Positions 16,629 to 25,217 of a stretch of DNA of 47,661 nt are shown piece after piece (the first letter of the stretch is position 1; each line of letters begins with the position of its first letter). The position numbers and the translations under genes are program-made. The stretch lies in assembly GCA_045601245.1 (NCBI GenBank), contig JAZRZH010000003.1, positions 1 through 47,661 of the forward strand. Direction: 5' to 3'. Source of the stretch: Cacconaster sp045601245 (lineage in GTDB: Bacteria > Bacteroidota > Bacteroidia > Bacteroidales > UBA932). The notes below the pieces were generated by a model that saw only the letters and a program-made list of their open reading frames with translations, was not told where the DNA came from and searched no databases.

Positions 16629-17591
16629 ATGGCAGGTATTTCGGCAAAAGAGATAGCAGAGAAGCTCGGCGGGACCGTCGAGGGCAACCCGGACGTCAGA
16701 GTTGATGCCCCGGCCCGCATCGAATACGGCCGTCCGGGCACCGTTTGCTTCTACGCGAACCCGAAATACGAACATTACGTGTACTCCTGCAAGGCCGATG
16801 TCATCCTCGTATCCAAGGATTTCCAACCGAATGAGCCGATATCCGCAACACTCGTCCGCCTGGATGACCCGTATGCCGGAGTCGCCGCGCTCCTCAAGTG
16901 GTTCAATGACTTGAAGAAGCAGCGCAGGAGCGGCAACAGATTCCGCTGCAGGCTGCGCCCGTCGGTCAGCATCGCCGCATCGGCGCGCATCGGCAAAGGC
17001 ACATACGTCTATCCGCAGGTCTATCTCGGTCCGCACGTCAAGGTGGGCCGAGACTGCATACTCTACCCCGGCGTGAAGGTTTACCACGACTGCGTCATCG
17101 GAGACGGATGCATCCTTCACGCCAATTCCGTGATAGGCGCTGACGGATTCGGCTTCGCTCCGGAAAAGGATGGCACATACAGCAAAATTCCGCAGACCGG
17201 CAACGTCATTATCGAAGACAATGTCGAAATCGGTGCCTGTACCACCATCGACCGCTCCACGATGGGCTCCACAGTCATCCACAGCGGCGTGAAGATCGAC
17301 AACCTCTGCCAGGTGGCGCACAATGTCGAAATCGGCAGCGATACGGTCATCGCCGCGCAGAGCGGTGTTGCCGGGTCTACAAAGCTCGGGAAGCACTGCG
17401 TCATAGGCGGGCAGAGCGGAATCATCGGACATATCGAGGTTGCAGACAACACCACCCTTGCCGCACGCAGCGGCATCATCGGCAATGTCCGCAAGGAGGG
17501 TGAGGTCCTCCTCGGATACCCTGCATTCGACCACAAGGAATACCTCAAGGCATACGCCGCATTCAAGGCCGCGGCGAAGAAAAGCAAATGA
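16629..17591 (+). CDS. lpxD: UDP-3-O-acylglucosamine N-acyltransferase
   Basis: The third enzyme of lipid A synthesis, adding a hydroxyacyl chain to the free amine made by LpxC. The N-terminal uridine-binding domain covers about 1-105, then comes a left-handed beta helix with hexapeptide repeats (VEIGACTTID, VKIDNLCQVAHNVEIGSDTVI) and a C-terminal helix. The catalytic His is H231 in CQVAHN, and the substrate loop GADGFGFAPEKDGTYSKIPQ is complete. At 320 residues it is near the usual 340. The stop overlaps the lpxC start by four bases (ATGA), so translation is probably coupled. Confidence 0.95.
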   Translation: MAGISAKEIAEKLGGTVEGNPDVRVDAPARIEYGRPGTVCFYANPKYEHYVYSCKADVILVSKDFQPNEPISATLVRLDDPYAGVAALLKWFNDLKKQRRSGNRFRCRLRPSVSIAASARIGKGTYVYPQVYLGPHVKVGRDCILYPGVKVYHDCVIGDGCILHANSVIGADGFGFAPEKDGTYSKIPQTGNVIIEDNVEIGACTTIDRSTMGSTVIHSGVKIDNLCQVAHNVEIGSDTVIAAQSGVAGSTKLGKHCVIGGQSGIIGHIEVADNTTLAARSGIIGNVRKEGEVLLGYPAFDHKEYLKAYAAFKAAAKKSK

Positions 17592-18520
17592 AACAACGCA
17601 CACTGGCCAGATCCTGTCATTTCGAAGGCCTCGGACTGCACACCGGAGCGCCGGTAACCGTAACGGTCCAGAGCGCACCGGCTGATTTCGGGCTCTGCTT
17701 CGTAAGGACCGATGCCGCAAGACGCCCCGTATATGTAAACACATTCACCGCCGTATCATCCGACCGGTGCACTGCACTCCACGAAAACGACGTGGACATC
17801 ATTACTCCGGAGCATCTGCTTTCAGCGCTCGCGGGACTCGGCATCGACAATGCCGCTATCTCAATCAACGCGCCGGAAGTCCCGATTCTGGACGGAAGTT
17901 CCGAAGAATTCGTGAAGGCGTTCCTGGATGCAGGGATCAAGGAACTTCCCGATGACAAGGAGTACCTGACCATCGACGAGCCGTTCGAATACGAATGTGA
18001 GAGCGGTGCGAAATACCGTTTCGAGCCGTCCGACCGTCTGGAAATTGACGTGGAGGTGGACTATCCGTCCAAGGTCGTAGGCTGCCAGAAGGCTCATTAC
18101 GACGAAGATACGGACTATGCTTCCCAGATCGCGCCCTGCCGCACGTTCTGCTTCTTCAACGAACTCGAACCGCTTGTAAAAAAGGGGCTGATCAAGGGCG
18201 GAAGCCTTGACAATGCGCTTGTCATCGTGGATGAGGAGCCTTCGGACGAAACGCTCGGCAGACTGCGTGATATATTCGGGATGCCGGATCTCAAGCGCGC
18301 CCCGGAAGGATACCTGAGCAACTGCAGCCCGAAATTCGACAACGAGGTCGCCCGCCACAAGCTGCTCGACCTGATCGGAGACCTGACTCTCGCGGCAATG
18401 CCGCTCAAAGTGAAAATCACTGCTTACAAACCGGGCCATAAATCCAACGCCGAGGCAATCGACGCGCTGGTGGCTATGGCATATTCAGGATTAGGAGAAG
18501 AAGACAATGATGACGAATAA
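17588..18520 (+). CDS. lpxC: UDP-3-O-acyl-N-acetylglucosamine deacetylase, stand-alone (no FabZ fusion), 310 aa
   Basis: This zinc enzyme performs the committed step of lipid A synthesis. All key residues are visible: H76 in PEHLLSAL, H257 and D261 in RHKLLDLIGD, the base/acid D265 and H284 in GHKSN. The N-terminal CHFEGLGLHTG is diagnostic. In Bacteroides, Porphyromonas and most relatives lpxC is fused to the dehydratase FabZ in one protein of about 460 residues; here it ends after the deacetylase with an acidic EEDNDDE tail, and lpxA begins 14 bases inside it. The fusion is therefore missing, not displaced by a frameshift, because lpxA follows at once. FabZ must be encoded elsewhere if present. 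Confidence 0.95.
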   Translation: MKQRTLARSCHFEGLGLHTGAPVTVTVQSAPADFGLCFVRTDAARRPVYVNTFTAVSSDRCTALHENDVDIITPEHLLSALAGLGIDNAAISINAPEVPILDGSSEEFVKAFLDAGIKELPDDKEYLTIDEPFEYECESGAKYRFEPSDRLEIDVEVDYPSKVVGCQKAHYDEDTDYASQIAPCRTFCFFNELEPLVKKGLIKGGSLDNALVIVDEEPSDETLGRLRDIFGMPDLKRAPEGYLSNCSPKFDNEVARHKLLDLIGDLTLAAMPLKVKITAYKPGHKSNAEAIDALVAMAYSGLGEEDNDDE

Positions 18521-19286
18521 CAGTTTCATCCATCCGGACGCGAAAATTGGCAGGGATGTCGAGATCGGGCCATTCTGCTATATTGCCGCAAACGTCGAAA
18601 TAGGCGACGGCTGCAAAATCGGACCTCACGCCACTATATATGATTATGTGAAGATGGGCCGCGGATGCTCCGTATTCCCAGGTGCCGTCATCGGCGCCAT
18701 CCCGCAGGACCTCAAGTTCGAAGGTGAGGTCACCTGGGTGGAAATCGGCGACAACACCACAATCCGCGAATGTGCGACCATCAACCGCGGCACCGCCGCC
18801 AGCGGCAAATACAGGACCATTGTCGGCAGCGACTGCCTGATAATGTCATATGTCCATATAGCCCACGACTGCAGGATCGGTGACCACTGTATCTTCTCAA
18901 GTTTCACCGGACTTGCCGGCGAGACCGACGTGGACGACTGGGCCATTTTCGGAGGCGGTGCACTCGCGCATCAGTTCTCTCATATCGGCGCCCACGCGAT
19001 GATCGGCGGCGGCAACACCATCACCAAGGATGTCCCTCCATACGCACTGGCAGGCCGCAACCCGGTAGTGTTCGAAGGCGTCAACGTCATCGGCCTGCGC
19101 CGCAGGGGTTTCTCAAATGAGACCATCTGTGAGATCAAAGAGATTTACCGCATATTATATGGTCCCGGCACAGTCGCACAGGCGTGCGAAAAGATCGAGG
19201 CTGAATTCCCGCAGAGCGACCACCGCGACAGGATACTCAACTTTGTCAGGACATCCGGCCGCGGCATCATAAAAGCCGCAATCTGA
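18507..19286 (+). CDS. lpxA: UDP-N-acetylglucosamine O-acyltransferase
   Basis: The first enzyme of lipid A synthesis. The protein is a left-handed beta helix from residue 7 (IHPDAKIGRDVEIGPF) with the catalytic H120 in VHIAHDC, the loop IGAIPQDLKF and the C-terminal helical domain starting RRRGFSNETI. Its 259 residues are the usual size. The gene starts at ATG 18507 (or 18510), overlapping lpxC by 14 bases. The order lpxD-lpxC-lpxA is the typical Bacteroidota lipid A cluster. Confidence 0.95.
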   Translation: MMTNNSFIHPDAKIGRDVEIGPFCYIAANVEIGDGCKIGPHATIYDYVKMGRGCSVFPGAVIGAIPQDLKFEGEVTWVEIGDNTTIRECATINRGTAASGKYRTIVGSDCLIMSYVHIAHDCRIGDHCIFSSFTGLAGETDVDDWAIFGGGALAHQFSHIGAHAMIGGGNTITKDVPPYALAGRNPVVFEGVNVIGLRRRGFSNETICEIKEIYRILYGPGTVAQACEKIEAEFPQSDHRDRILNFVRTSGRGIIKAAI

Positions 19287-19288
19287 CA

Positions 19289-19915
19289 ATGGCGATTTTC
19301 GGGCAGTGCATCCTAACTACGGCATATCTGCCTCCGGTGGACTGGTTCAGAGCTGCCGCCAGAAGCGGCAAAGTACTCATAGAGCAGTGTGAAACATACC
19401 AGAAACAGTCCTACCGCACCCGCTGCACCATCCTGACATCGCAGGGGCCGGAATCCCTTCTGGTACCCGTCCAGCGCGACGGCACGCATAAAATCCCGAT
19501 CAGGGACATCCGCATCGATTATTCCGAACCGTGGGTGCTCAAGCACAAGCGCGCGCTAGATGCGGCATACAACTCATCCGCATTCTGGGAGTACTACAAG
19601 GACGACATATCCGCAGTGCTTGACAGCAGGAAGGAGTTTCTTTTCGACCTGAACATGGAACTCACCGAAATCCTGCTGAGGATGACCGGCATCCGCGCTG
19701 ACATAGGATTCACCGAAGATTTCCTGCCGTCATATCCGGAAGGGGACCTGCGCTCCGTGATCCAGCCGAAATACCACGGTGAAGCCATTTTCGATGCAAA
19801 AAAAGAGAAGACCTGGTTTCAGGTCTTCCCTTCTTCCACCGGAAATATCTCCGGCCTTTCCGTCATCGACCTCCTCTGTTCCGAGGGGCCGAACGCCACT
19901 GAATTCCTTCTTTAG
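19289..19915 (+). CDS. WbqC-like family protein, 208 aa
   Basis: The N-terminal part LTTAYLPPVDWFRAAARSGKVLIEQCETYQKQSYRTRC and the later HKIPIRDIRIDYSEPW and LDAAYNSSAFWEYYKDD match the WbqC family, named after a gene of O-antigen clusters but without an established activity. The protein is soluble with no signal. It starts two bases after the lpxA stop, so it belongs to the sppA-lpxDCA run and may relate to envelope sugar metabolism. Its 3' part carries a hairpin that acts as a terminator of the opposite gene, and its stop overlaps that gene's stop. Confidence 0.85.
   Translation: MAIFGQCILTTAYLPPVDWFRAAARSGKVLIEQCETYQKQSYRTRCTILTSQGPESLLVPVQRDGTHKIPIRDIRIDYSEPWVLKHKRALDAAYNSSAFWEYYKDDISAVLDSRKEFLFDLNMELTEILLRMTGIRADIGFTEDFLPSYPEGDLRSVIQPKYHGEAIFDAKKEKTWFQVFPSSTGNISGLSVIDLLCSEGPNATEFLL
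19798..19828 (-). terminator. Intrinsic terminator of the FadL-like gene, inside the wbqC-like coding sequence
   Basis: GAAGACCTG (19807-19815) and CAGGTCTTC (19820-19828) form a perfect 9-bp stem with a four-base loop. On the minus strand it is followed by TCTCTTTTTTT (complement of 19798-19806 region). It is about 85 bases after the minus-strand stop at 19912. Confidence 0.8.
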
Positions 19916-21489
19916 AATCTGAGAGCGAGCGTAAAGACGAGCTTGCTGATATTCTTGTCGAAATCGATTATCGGAGATGCTATGCCACCGAAGTTGTCAA
20001 ACGCAGCGAATGACTGGCGTTCCGGAGTGAGCATTGTCTGATATGCAATGTCGAACCTTGTGCGACCTTCATCACCCAGTTTGAATCCAAGACCGAAGGA
20101 GATAAGGTCTGTCGAAGAATAATCGTAGATGGCATAGTTGTTATTGTCTACCAGTGAGCCCGGAGCGTCATAGTGATTGTAACCTGCGCGGAGAGCTGCC
20201 AAATCGCTTATCCACGCCTCAGCACCGACGCGGAGGACTCCCGCATAACCGAATCCGTTGCGGATCTGACGGTTGGCATCGGAGAAGCTGGCTTCGTTGC
20301 CGTTGTACTCGGACATTCTGATGGTACCGTAGTCCACGCCTTCATAATCCACGCTGATCAGGCCGAGATTGCCGAAGGTGTATGCAGCACCGAGACTCCA
20401 GCGCATCGGAGTGGTGATCTTGTATTCGTAGTTTCCTACCGGAGACTCGGAATAGTATGAATTACCATTGTCAAATTCTGAAGACATTGTCCTGCTCCAG
20501 GTATCGGTCAATGAGAACCAGGTCGGAGTGGTGAAGGTGGCACCAAGCCTGAGGCCAGGGACAGGTGTGCAGATTGCACCGAACTTGAGGCTGACGCCCG
20601 CGCCGCCGGTATTCTGCCAATAGTTGTTGGTCAGAGCCACGAAGCCATCCTGGAAGTCGGTGGAGCGCTGGGCGGTCTCAGCATAATAATCATTGATCGT
20701 ATAATCAACGGTCACCATATTGAGGTTTGCTCCGAAGTAGAGGAAATCATTGTAGTTCGCTCCGAAGTTGAAAGTGATCTCATTGGTGCCGCCGTAAGTC
20801 CGGCTCTGATAGTCCTGGCGTAGATTGCCGCCCACGCCGATCGTACGGCTGCCGTCCGGCTCGTCGAAGTAGTTTTCGGTCGCACCTATATAGCTGTTTG
20901 TACAGTTCTCTTCAGGATCTATAAGATAAGTGTCATATGCGAGGACTGCATTCCAAGGCAGCATCTGATTGTCGTACGGTTCGTACGTGTCGGTCTTTTC
21001 GAGCAGGGAGATATCCACGCCGCTCAAACCTGCCGCTATCGATGCCGGCATGCTGGTCCTGTTATTGATGCCCGATGCGTAGATATTGTTGTTGAAACTG
21101 TTGGTGCGGTTGACGGTGAAACCGAAATTGTAGTTGAGGATACCGCTTGTCCTGCCGGTGTTTGTAGTTGTCACCACACCGACGTTTGACAACGCCATTC
21201 TTGTATTTCTGTCCGAAGTGGTGTAGCCGTTGAAGGTGGTGTTACCGCCGGCTGTGATTAGAGCAGGCGAGAAGGAGAATTCGTTGCACCTGTAGATTCC
21301 GGAACTTGCCGGATTCACGGAGATGGCGCCGAGGTCACCGCCGAGAGCGGTGAAGGCATTGCCCATCGCCAGGGATCTCGCCGTACCCTCATAGTGGTTT
21401 TCGGAGACCATAAGCGCATCTGCAGGACCCTGGGCGAAGACTGCGTTTGCAGCGAGGATAGTAGTTATTATTGTAAAGAATCTTTTCAT
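19912..21489 (-). CDS. Outer-membrane protein of the OmpP1/FadL family, 525 aa
   Basis: A signal peptide ends in NAVFAQ. The mature start, with ARSLAMGNAFTALGGDLGAISVNPASSGIYR, is the typical N-terminus of the FadL-type barrels that Bacteroidota use for uptake of hydrophobic or unknown compounds. The remainder consists of many amphipathic strands, and the protein ends in LALRF with a terminal Phe. An in-frame ATG at 21531 lies further upstream, but MKRFFTII at 21489 begins the signal peptide. Substrate unknown. The Tyr/Trp/Ser-rich lipoprotein gene ends 77 bases upstream on the same strand and no promoter box was seen between them, so they may share a transcript. Confidence 0.85.
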   Translation of the reverse strand: MKRFFTIITTILAANAVFAQGPADALMVSENHYEGTARSLAMGNAFTALGGDLGAISVNPASSGIYRCNEFSFSPALITAGGNTTFNGYTTSDRNTRMALSNVGVVTTTNTGRTSGILNYNFGFTVNRTNSFNNNIYASGINNRTSMPASIAAGLSGVDISLLEKTDTYEPYDNQMLPWNAVLAYDTYLIDPEENCTNSYIGATENYFDEPDGSRTIGVGGNLRQDYQSRTYGGTNEITFNFGANYNDFLYFGANLNMVTVDYTINDYYAETAQRSTDFQDGFVALTNNYWQNTGGAGVSLKFGAICTPVPGLRLGATFTTPTWFSLTDTWSRTMSSEFDNGNSYYSESPVGNYEYKITTPMRWSLGAAYTFGNLGLISVDYEGVDYGTIRMSEYNGNEASFSDANRQIRNGFGYAGVLRVGAEAWISDLAALRAGYNHYDAPGSLVDNNNYAIYDYSSTDLISFGLGFKLGDEGRTRFDIAYQTMLTPERQSFAAFDNFGGIASPIIDFDKNISKLVFTLALRF

Positions 21490-21566
21490 TTTTCTAATAA
21501 TGCTTTTCGTAAGTGATGTTGAAGAGTACAAGTTCGGCCGTCAGGCCATATTAGAATAGATTCCGA

Positions 21567-22667
21567 TTATCTGCGTCCACCGCCGCCGTGGCTTGAGCCG
21601 CCGCTATAGGATGAACCGCCGCCGCTGAATCCTCCGCTCGAGCGTCCGCCGCCGCTGTAGGAAGATCCACCGCTATAGGATGATGAGCTTGAAGAGCGGG
21701 ATCCGCCGTATGAGGATGAACTGCTGTTGGACTCCCTGCTGCTTGATGAACTGCTGCCGCTGTAGGACTCCCTTCGGGATGATGAACTGCCGGAAGAACT
21801 GTATGAGGAACGTGTGTTGCCACCGCTGTAGCTGCTGCGCGAACTTCTGGTGCCGCCGGTGTAGGAACCCGAGTTCCTGTTGCTGGTGCTGCCGGTATAG
21901 CTGCCTGAACTCCTTCTGCCACCACCGACAGTGGATGTCCTGCCATAGGATGAGGACGGTGCGGAGTAGCCGCTGCTTCGTCTTGTGGATGTAGAGCCGT
22001 ATCCTGTGGTATATGCACCCGGAGCGTAGCCGTTCCTGCGCATCGACGTAGCATTGCCCGGTATGCTTGTACTGCCGGAATGTCTTCTTCCGTATGCCAG
22101 ATTGTTGCCGTGATATCCGTGGTGATCCGGATAGAATGCGTGGTGATGGTGGTAGTGCGGACCGCCCCAGCCCCAGCCATAGCCGTAATACCAAGGGTCG
22201 TACCAACCGTAGAATCCACCGTACCATGCATAGTCATAGTACCAAGGGTCATACCAGAAACTGCTGTAATACCAAGGGCTGCGCCACCCGTAGAGACCGC
22301 TGTAGGTCCAAGGACTGTAGAAACTGTAGTATGGGCTGTACCATCTGCTCGAGTATGGGTAATCATACCAGCCGCAGTAATTCAGCGTGACATCGTATGT
22401 CGGACTGTCAAACCTGTGGAGAAGCTCCTCATAGGAGACTCCGTCCGCGAGGGCTATGTTGCCGAGAGAATCAGTAGTGATGTAGGATGATGCGTCGTTG
22501 TAGGTGCGCACTTGATCGTTCGGAGCAATGACAACCGCCCTGGACATAGGATCCTGTCTGTAGTAGATTCCGTCATCATAGACAGAGGAAGCGTAGTAAC
22601 CCATTCCGCAGGAACTTGTCATAAGAACAGCTGCGACCAGTGAAAGATAGAATACTTTGTTTTTCAT
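21567..22667 (-). CDS. Low-complexity Tyr/Trp-, then Ser/Gly/Arg-rich lipoprotein, 366 aa
   Basis: The lipoprotein signal ends in MTSSC with Cys20. Residues about 20-95 form a small ordered domain (MGYYASSVYDDGIYYRQDP to EELLHRFDSP). Residues about 95-180 are extremely rich in Tyr, Trp, Pro and Gly, with repeats such as WYDPWYYG. A HHHH stretch follows, and residues about 195-366 are made almost only of Ser, Gly, Arg, Tyr and Thr with repeats like YSGGSS and SSSSSR. The tail should be disordered and basic. Similar proteins exist in Bacteroidales as uncharacterised lipoproteins. I know no function; adhesive, cell-wall or assembly roles are only guesses. A good ribosome site GGGAGGT precedes the ATG. 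Confidence 0.8.
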   Translation of the reverse strand: MKNKVFYLSLVAAVLMTSSCGMGYYASSVYDDGIYYRQDPMSRAVVIAPNDQVRTYNDASSYITTDSLGNIALADGVSYEELLHRFDSPTYDVTLNYCGWYDYPYSSRWYSPYYSFYSPWTYSGLYGWRSPWYYSSFWYDPWYYDYAWYGGFYGWYDPWYYGYGWGWGGPHYHHHHAFYPDHHGYHGNNLAYGRRHSGSTSIPGNATSMRRNGYAPGAYTTGYGSTSTRRSSGYSAPSSSYGRTSTVGGGRRSSGSYTGSTSNRNSGSYTGGTRSSRSSYSGGNTRSSYSSSGSSSSRRESYSGSSSSSSRESNSSSSSYGGSRSSSSSSYSGGSSYSGGGRSSGGFSGGGSSYSGGSSHGGGGRR

Positions 22668-22671
22668 TTTT

Positions 22672-22678
22672 ACCTCCC
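22672..22678 (-). promoter_or_regulatory. Strong Shine-Dalgarno site of the Tyr/Trp/Ser-rich lipoprotein gene
   Basis: The minus strand reads GGGAGGT, followed by AAAA and the ATG at 22667. Good Shine-Dalgarno sites are uncommon in Bacteroidota, so it supports this start and high translation. Confidence 0.6.
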
Positions 22679-22694
22679 GTGTCAGTAATTTTTA

Positions 22695-22702
22695 TAATTT
22701 TG
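22695..22702 (+). promoter_or_regulatory. Candidate Bacteroidota -7 promoter box for proS
   Basis: TAATTTTG matches TAnnTTTG and leaves about 70 bases of leader before proS. No -33 element is evident. Confidence 0.4.
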
Positions 22703-22726
22703 CGTTTTCAGTCGTATAGCACTATG

Positions 22727-22734
22727 CAAATATA
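22727..22734 (-). promoter_or_regulatory. Bacteroidota -7 promoter box for the Tyr/Trp/Ser-rich lipoprotein gene
   Basis: The minus strand reads TATATTTG, about 60 bases before the ATG at 22667. It faces and overlaps the transcribed region of the candidate proS promoter. Confidence 0.5.
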
Positions 22735-22778
22735 CGATGTTTATCGAATAATAAACAACATTTATACCAAAAACTAAT

Positions 22779-24272
22779 ATGGCAAAAGAGATTGACAACA
22801 AAGAGGTCGTAAACCGCGAGGAAGACTACTCCCGCTGGTATAACAACCTTGTCGTAAAAGCGGATTTGGCCGAGCAGTCGGCAGTGAGAGGATGTATGGT
22901 TATCAAGCCCTACGGCTATGCCATCTGGGAAAAGATGCACGAGCAGCTGGACAGGATGTTCAAGGAGACAGGACACGTCAACGCTTATTTCCCCCTTTTC
23001 ATCCCTAAGTCATTCCTCAGCCGTGAAGCGGAACACGTGGAAGGATTCGCAAAGGAGTGCGCGGTCGTGACACACCACCGTCTGAAGGTGGACCCTGAAG
23101 GCAACGGCGTCATAGTGGACCCTGATGCGAAGCTCGAGGAGGAACTCATTGTCCGCCCTACTTCCGAAACCATCATCTGGAACACATATAAGAATTGGAT
23201 CAAATCCTGGCGCGACCTTCCTATCCTCTGCAACCAGTGGGCCAATGTCGTACGCTGGGAGATGCGCACGCGCCTCTTCCTCCGCACTGCGGAATTCCTC
23301 TGGCAGGAGGGCCACACAGCCCACGCCACCCGCGAAGAGGCCGTCGAGGAGGCTCAGAAGATGGTCAACGTTTATGCAAAGTTCGCCCGCGAATATATGG
23401 CGATGCCTGTTGTTGTCGGATGCAAGAGCGAGACCGAAAGGTTCGCAGGAGCGCTAGACACCTATACCATCGAGGCTATGATGCAGGACGGCAAGGCGCT
23501 CCAGGCCGGCACGTCCCATTTCCTCGGGCAGAACTTCGCCAAGGCGTTCGATGTCCAGTTCGCCAACAAGGAGGGCAAGCTCGAATATGTATGGGCCACT
23601 TCGTGGGGCGTTTCAACCCGCCTTATGGGCGCTCTCATAATGACCCACAGCGACAACAACGGACTCGTGCTGCCACCGGCACTCGCCCCGATCCAGGTCG
23701 TTATGGTACCTATCTTCAAGACCGACGAAGAGCATTCCGCAATCATCTCGAAGATGGAGAGCCTCAAGGCTGAAATGGAAGCCAAGGGTCTGTCTGTCAA
23801 GATTGATGACCGCGACAACCTGCGTCCGGGCTTCAAGTTTGCAGAATGGGAGCTCAAGGGCGTTCCTGTACGCATCGCCATCGGTCCGCGCGACCTCGCT
23901 GCGGGCACCGCCGAACTTGCACGCCGCGACACAATGACGAAGGAGTCCGTAGCGCAGGAAGGTCTCGCCGACAATGTCAAGGACCTTATGGACGTCATCC
24001 AGAAGAACCTTTACGCCAAGGCCGATGCATACAGGATGGCCAACATCAAGAAGGTCGACACCTGGGAGGAATTCAAGGTCGAGATCGAAAAGGGCGGGTT
24101 CCTGCTCTGCCACTGGGACGGTACCCCGGAGACCGAAGAGAAGATCAAGGAAGAGACAAAGGCGACCATCCGCTGCGTGCCTCTCGACACCTGCATCTGC
24201 GAGGAGGAAGGCAAGTGCATCTACAGCGGCAAGCCTTCACAGAGAAGAGTAATTTTTGCTAGAGCATATTAA
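22779..24272 (+). CDS. proS: Prolyl-tRNA synthetase, archaeal/eukaryote-like short type, 497 aa
   Basis: A class II synthetase that charges tRNA-Pro. It begins YSRWYNNLVVKADLAEQSAVRGCMVIKPYGYAIWE and contains the motifs RPTSETIIW and RWEMRTRLFLRTAEFLWQEGHTAH. It lacks the editing insert of the E. coli type, and it ends with the C-terminal zinc-type domain CICEEEGKCIYSGK and a terminal Tyr, both characteristic of the short ProS-T class. This form is usual in Bacteroidota. DUF3078 and tilS genes follow at 11 and 4 bases, forming an operon. Confidence 0.95.
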   Translation: MAKEIDNKEVVNREEDYSRWYNNLVVKADLAEQSAVRGCMVIKPYGYAIWEKMHEQLDRMFKETGHVNAYFPLFIPKSFLSREAEHVEGFAKECAVVTHHRLKVDPEGNGVIVDPDAKLEEELIVRPTSETIIWNTYKNWIKSWRDLPILCNQWANVVRWEMRTRLFLRTAEFLWQEGHTAHATREEAVEEAQKMVNVYAKFAREYMAMPVVVGCKSETERFAGALDTYTIEAMMQDGKALQAGTSHFLGQNFAKAFDVQFANKEGKLEYVWATSWGVSTRLMGALIMTHSDNNGLVLPPALAPIQVVMVPIFKTDEEHSAIISKMESLKAEMEAKGLSVKIDDRDNLRPGFKFAEWELKGVPVRIAIGPRDLAAGTAELARRDTMTKESVAQEGLADNVKDLMDVIQKNLYAKADAYRMANIKKVDTWEEFKVEIEKGGFLLCHWDGTPETEEKIKEETKATIRCVPLDTCICEEEGKCIYSGKPSQRRVIFARAY

Positions 24273-24283
24273 TATTTATCATT

Positions 24284-25213
24284 ATGAAAAGAATCTTATC
24301 CTGCCTTGTGGCACTCGTATGTGCGGCATCAGCATTCGCACAGGAAACAGCACCTGAGACAGTTCCGTCATATTGGAAAAAAGGCGTACTGACACAGATC
24401 GGATTCTCACAACTGTCGCTCACCAACTGGGCGGCCGGCGGTTCCGGATCCATCTCCCTCAACACTTACATTGATACATACGCTGATTACAAGAAGGACA
24501 ATATCATCTGGAACAACGAACTCCAGATGGGTTACGGCTTCATCGAGTCATTCGACGAGAACGGCTTCAAGAAGAGCGATGACCGCCTTATCCTCGACAG
24601 CAAGTGGGGTTACAAGGCTACGGACAAACTCTACTTCTCATCCGTCTTCAATATGCGCTCGCAGTTCGCGACCGGATATTCCGGAGACAAGGTGACATCA
24701 TCATTCTTCGCTCCGGCCAACCTCTCCCTCGGTCTCGGTATCGATTACCAGCCGGCCAAGAACATCGCGATCAACTTCGCGCCTCTCACCGGCAAGGCCG
24801 TAATGGTGGCCATCCCGGAACTCCGTCCGAACTACGGCTTCTCCGAAGACCAGCTGGATTACTTCACCAGGTTTGAGCTCGGTGCCCAGTTGAAGGTGGA
24901 TGCAAAGCTAGCAGTCAAGGATTTCACGGTCGCATCCAAACTGCAGCTCTTCTCCGACTACCTTGACAATCCTCTTGACGTGAAAGTCAACTGGGATGTC
25001 AATGTGGATGCGAAGATCAGTAAATTCTTCTCAGTTAGTATGCGCACCAGCCTTATCTACGACAGCAAGATCAAGAGCGCGCTTCTTCGCGACAAAAGGA
25101 CCCGCGAACCTATCCTTGACGAGAATGGCAAGGAACAGCTCGTAGCAGGCATACAGTTCAAGGAGCTCTTCAGCGTAGGCTTCTCATATACATTCGGTCA
25201 GGCCAAGAAGTAA
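24284..25213 (+). CDS. DUF3078 family outer-membrane-associated protein, 309 aa
   Basis: A signal peptide ends in ASAFAQ. The start of the mature protein, YWKKGVLTQIGFSQLSLTNWAAGGSGSISLN, is the hallmark of DUF3078, a Bacteroidota family that looks like a beta-barrel. Regular amphipathic strands continue to the end, SVGFSYTFGQ. Function is unknown. It lies between proS and tilS with short gaps, so it is expressed with translation genes. Confidence 0.88.
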   Translation: MKRILSCLVALVCAASAFAQETAPETVPSYWKKGVLTQIGFSQLSLTNWAAGGSGSISLNTYIDTYADYKKDNIIWNNELQMGYGFIESFDENGFKKSDDRLILDSKWGYKATDKLYFSSVFNMRSQFATGYSGDKVTSSFFAPANLSLGLGIDYQPAKNIAINFAPLTGKAVMVAIPELRPNYGFSEDQLDYFTRFELGAQLKVDAKLAVKDFTVASKLQLFSDYLDNPLDVKVNWDVNVDAKISKFFSVSMRTSLIYDSKIKSALLRDKRTREPILDENGKEQLVAGIQFKELFSVGFSYTFGQAKK

Positions 25214-25217
25214 TCCG

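Noticed and set aside
16557..17744. A 395-codon open frame on the minus strand
   Set aside because: It is antisense to lpxD and the start of lpxC. Both real genes are certain, and the frame's composition (Asp/Ala/Val/Arg) is that of a shadow of GC-rich codons.
21551..22366. A 271-codon frame, rich in Thr, Ala and His, overlapping the Tyr/Trp/Ser-rich lipoprotein gene on the same strand
   Set aside because: It is the shifted frame of the repeats in the real gene. It has no signal peptide, and the real frame has a lipobox and a good ribosome site.
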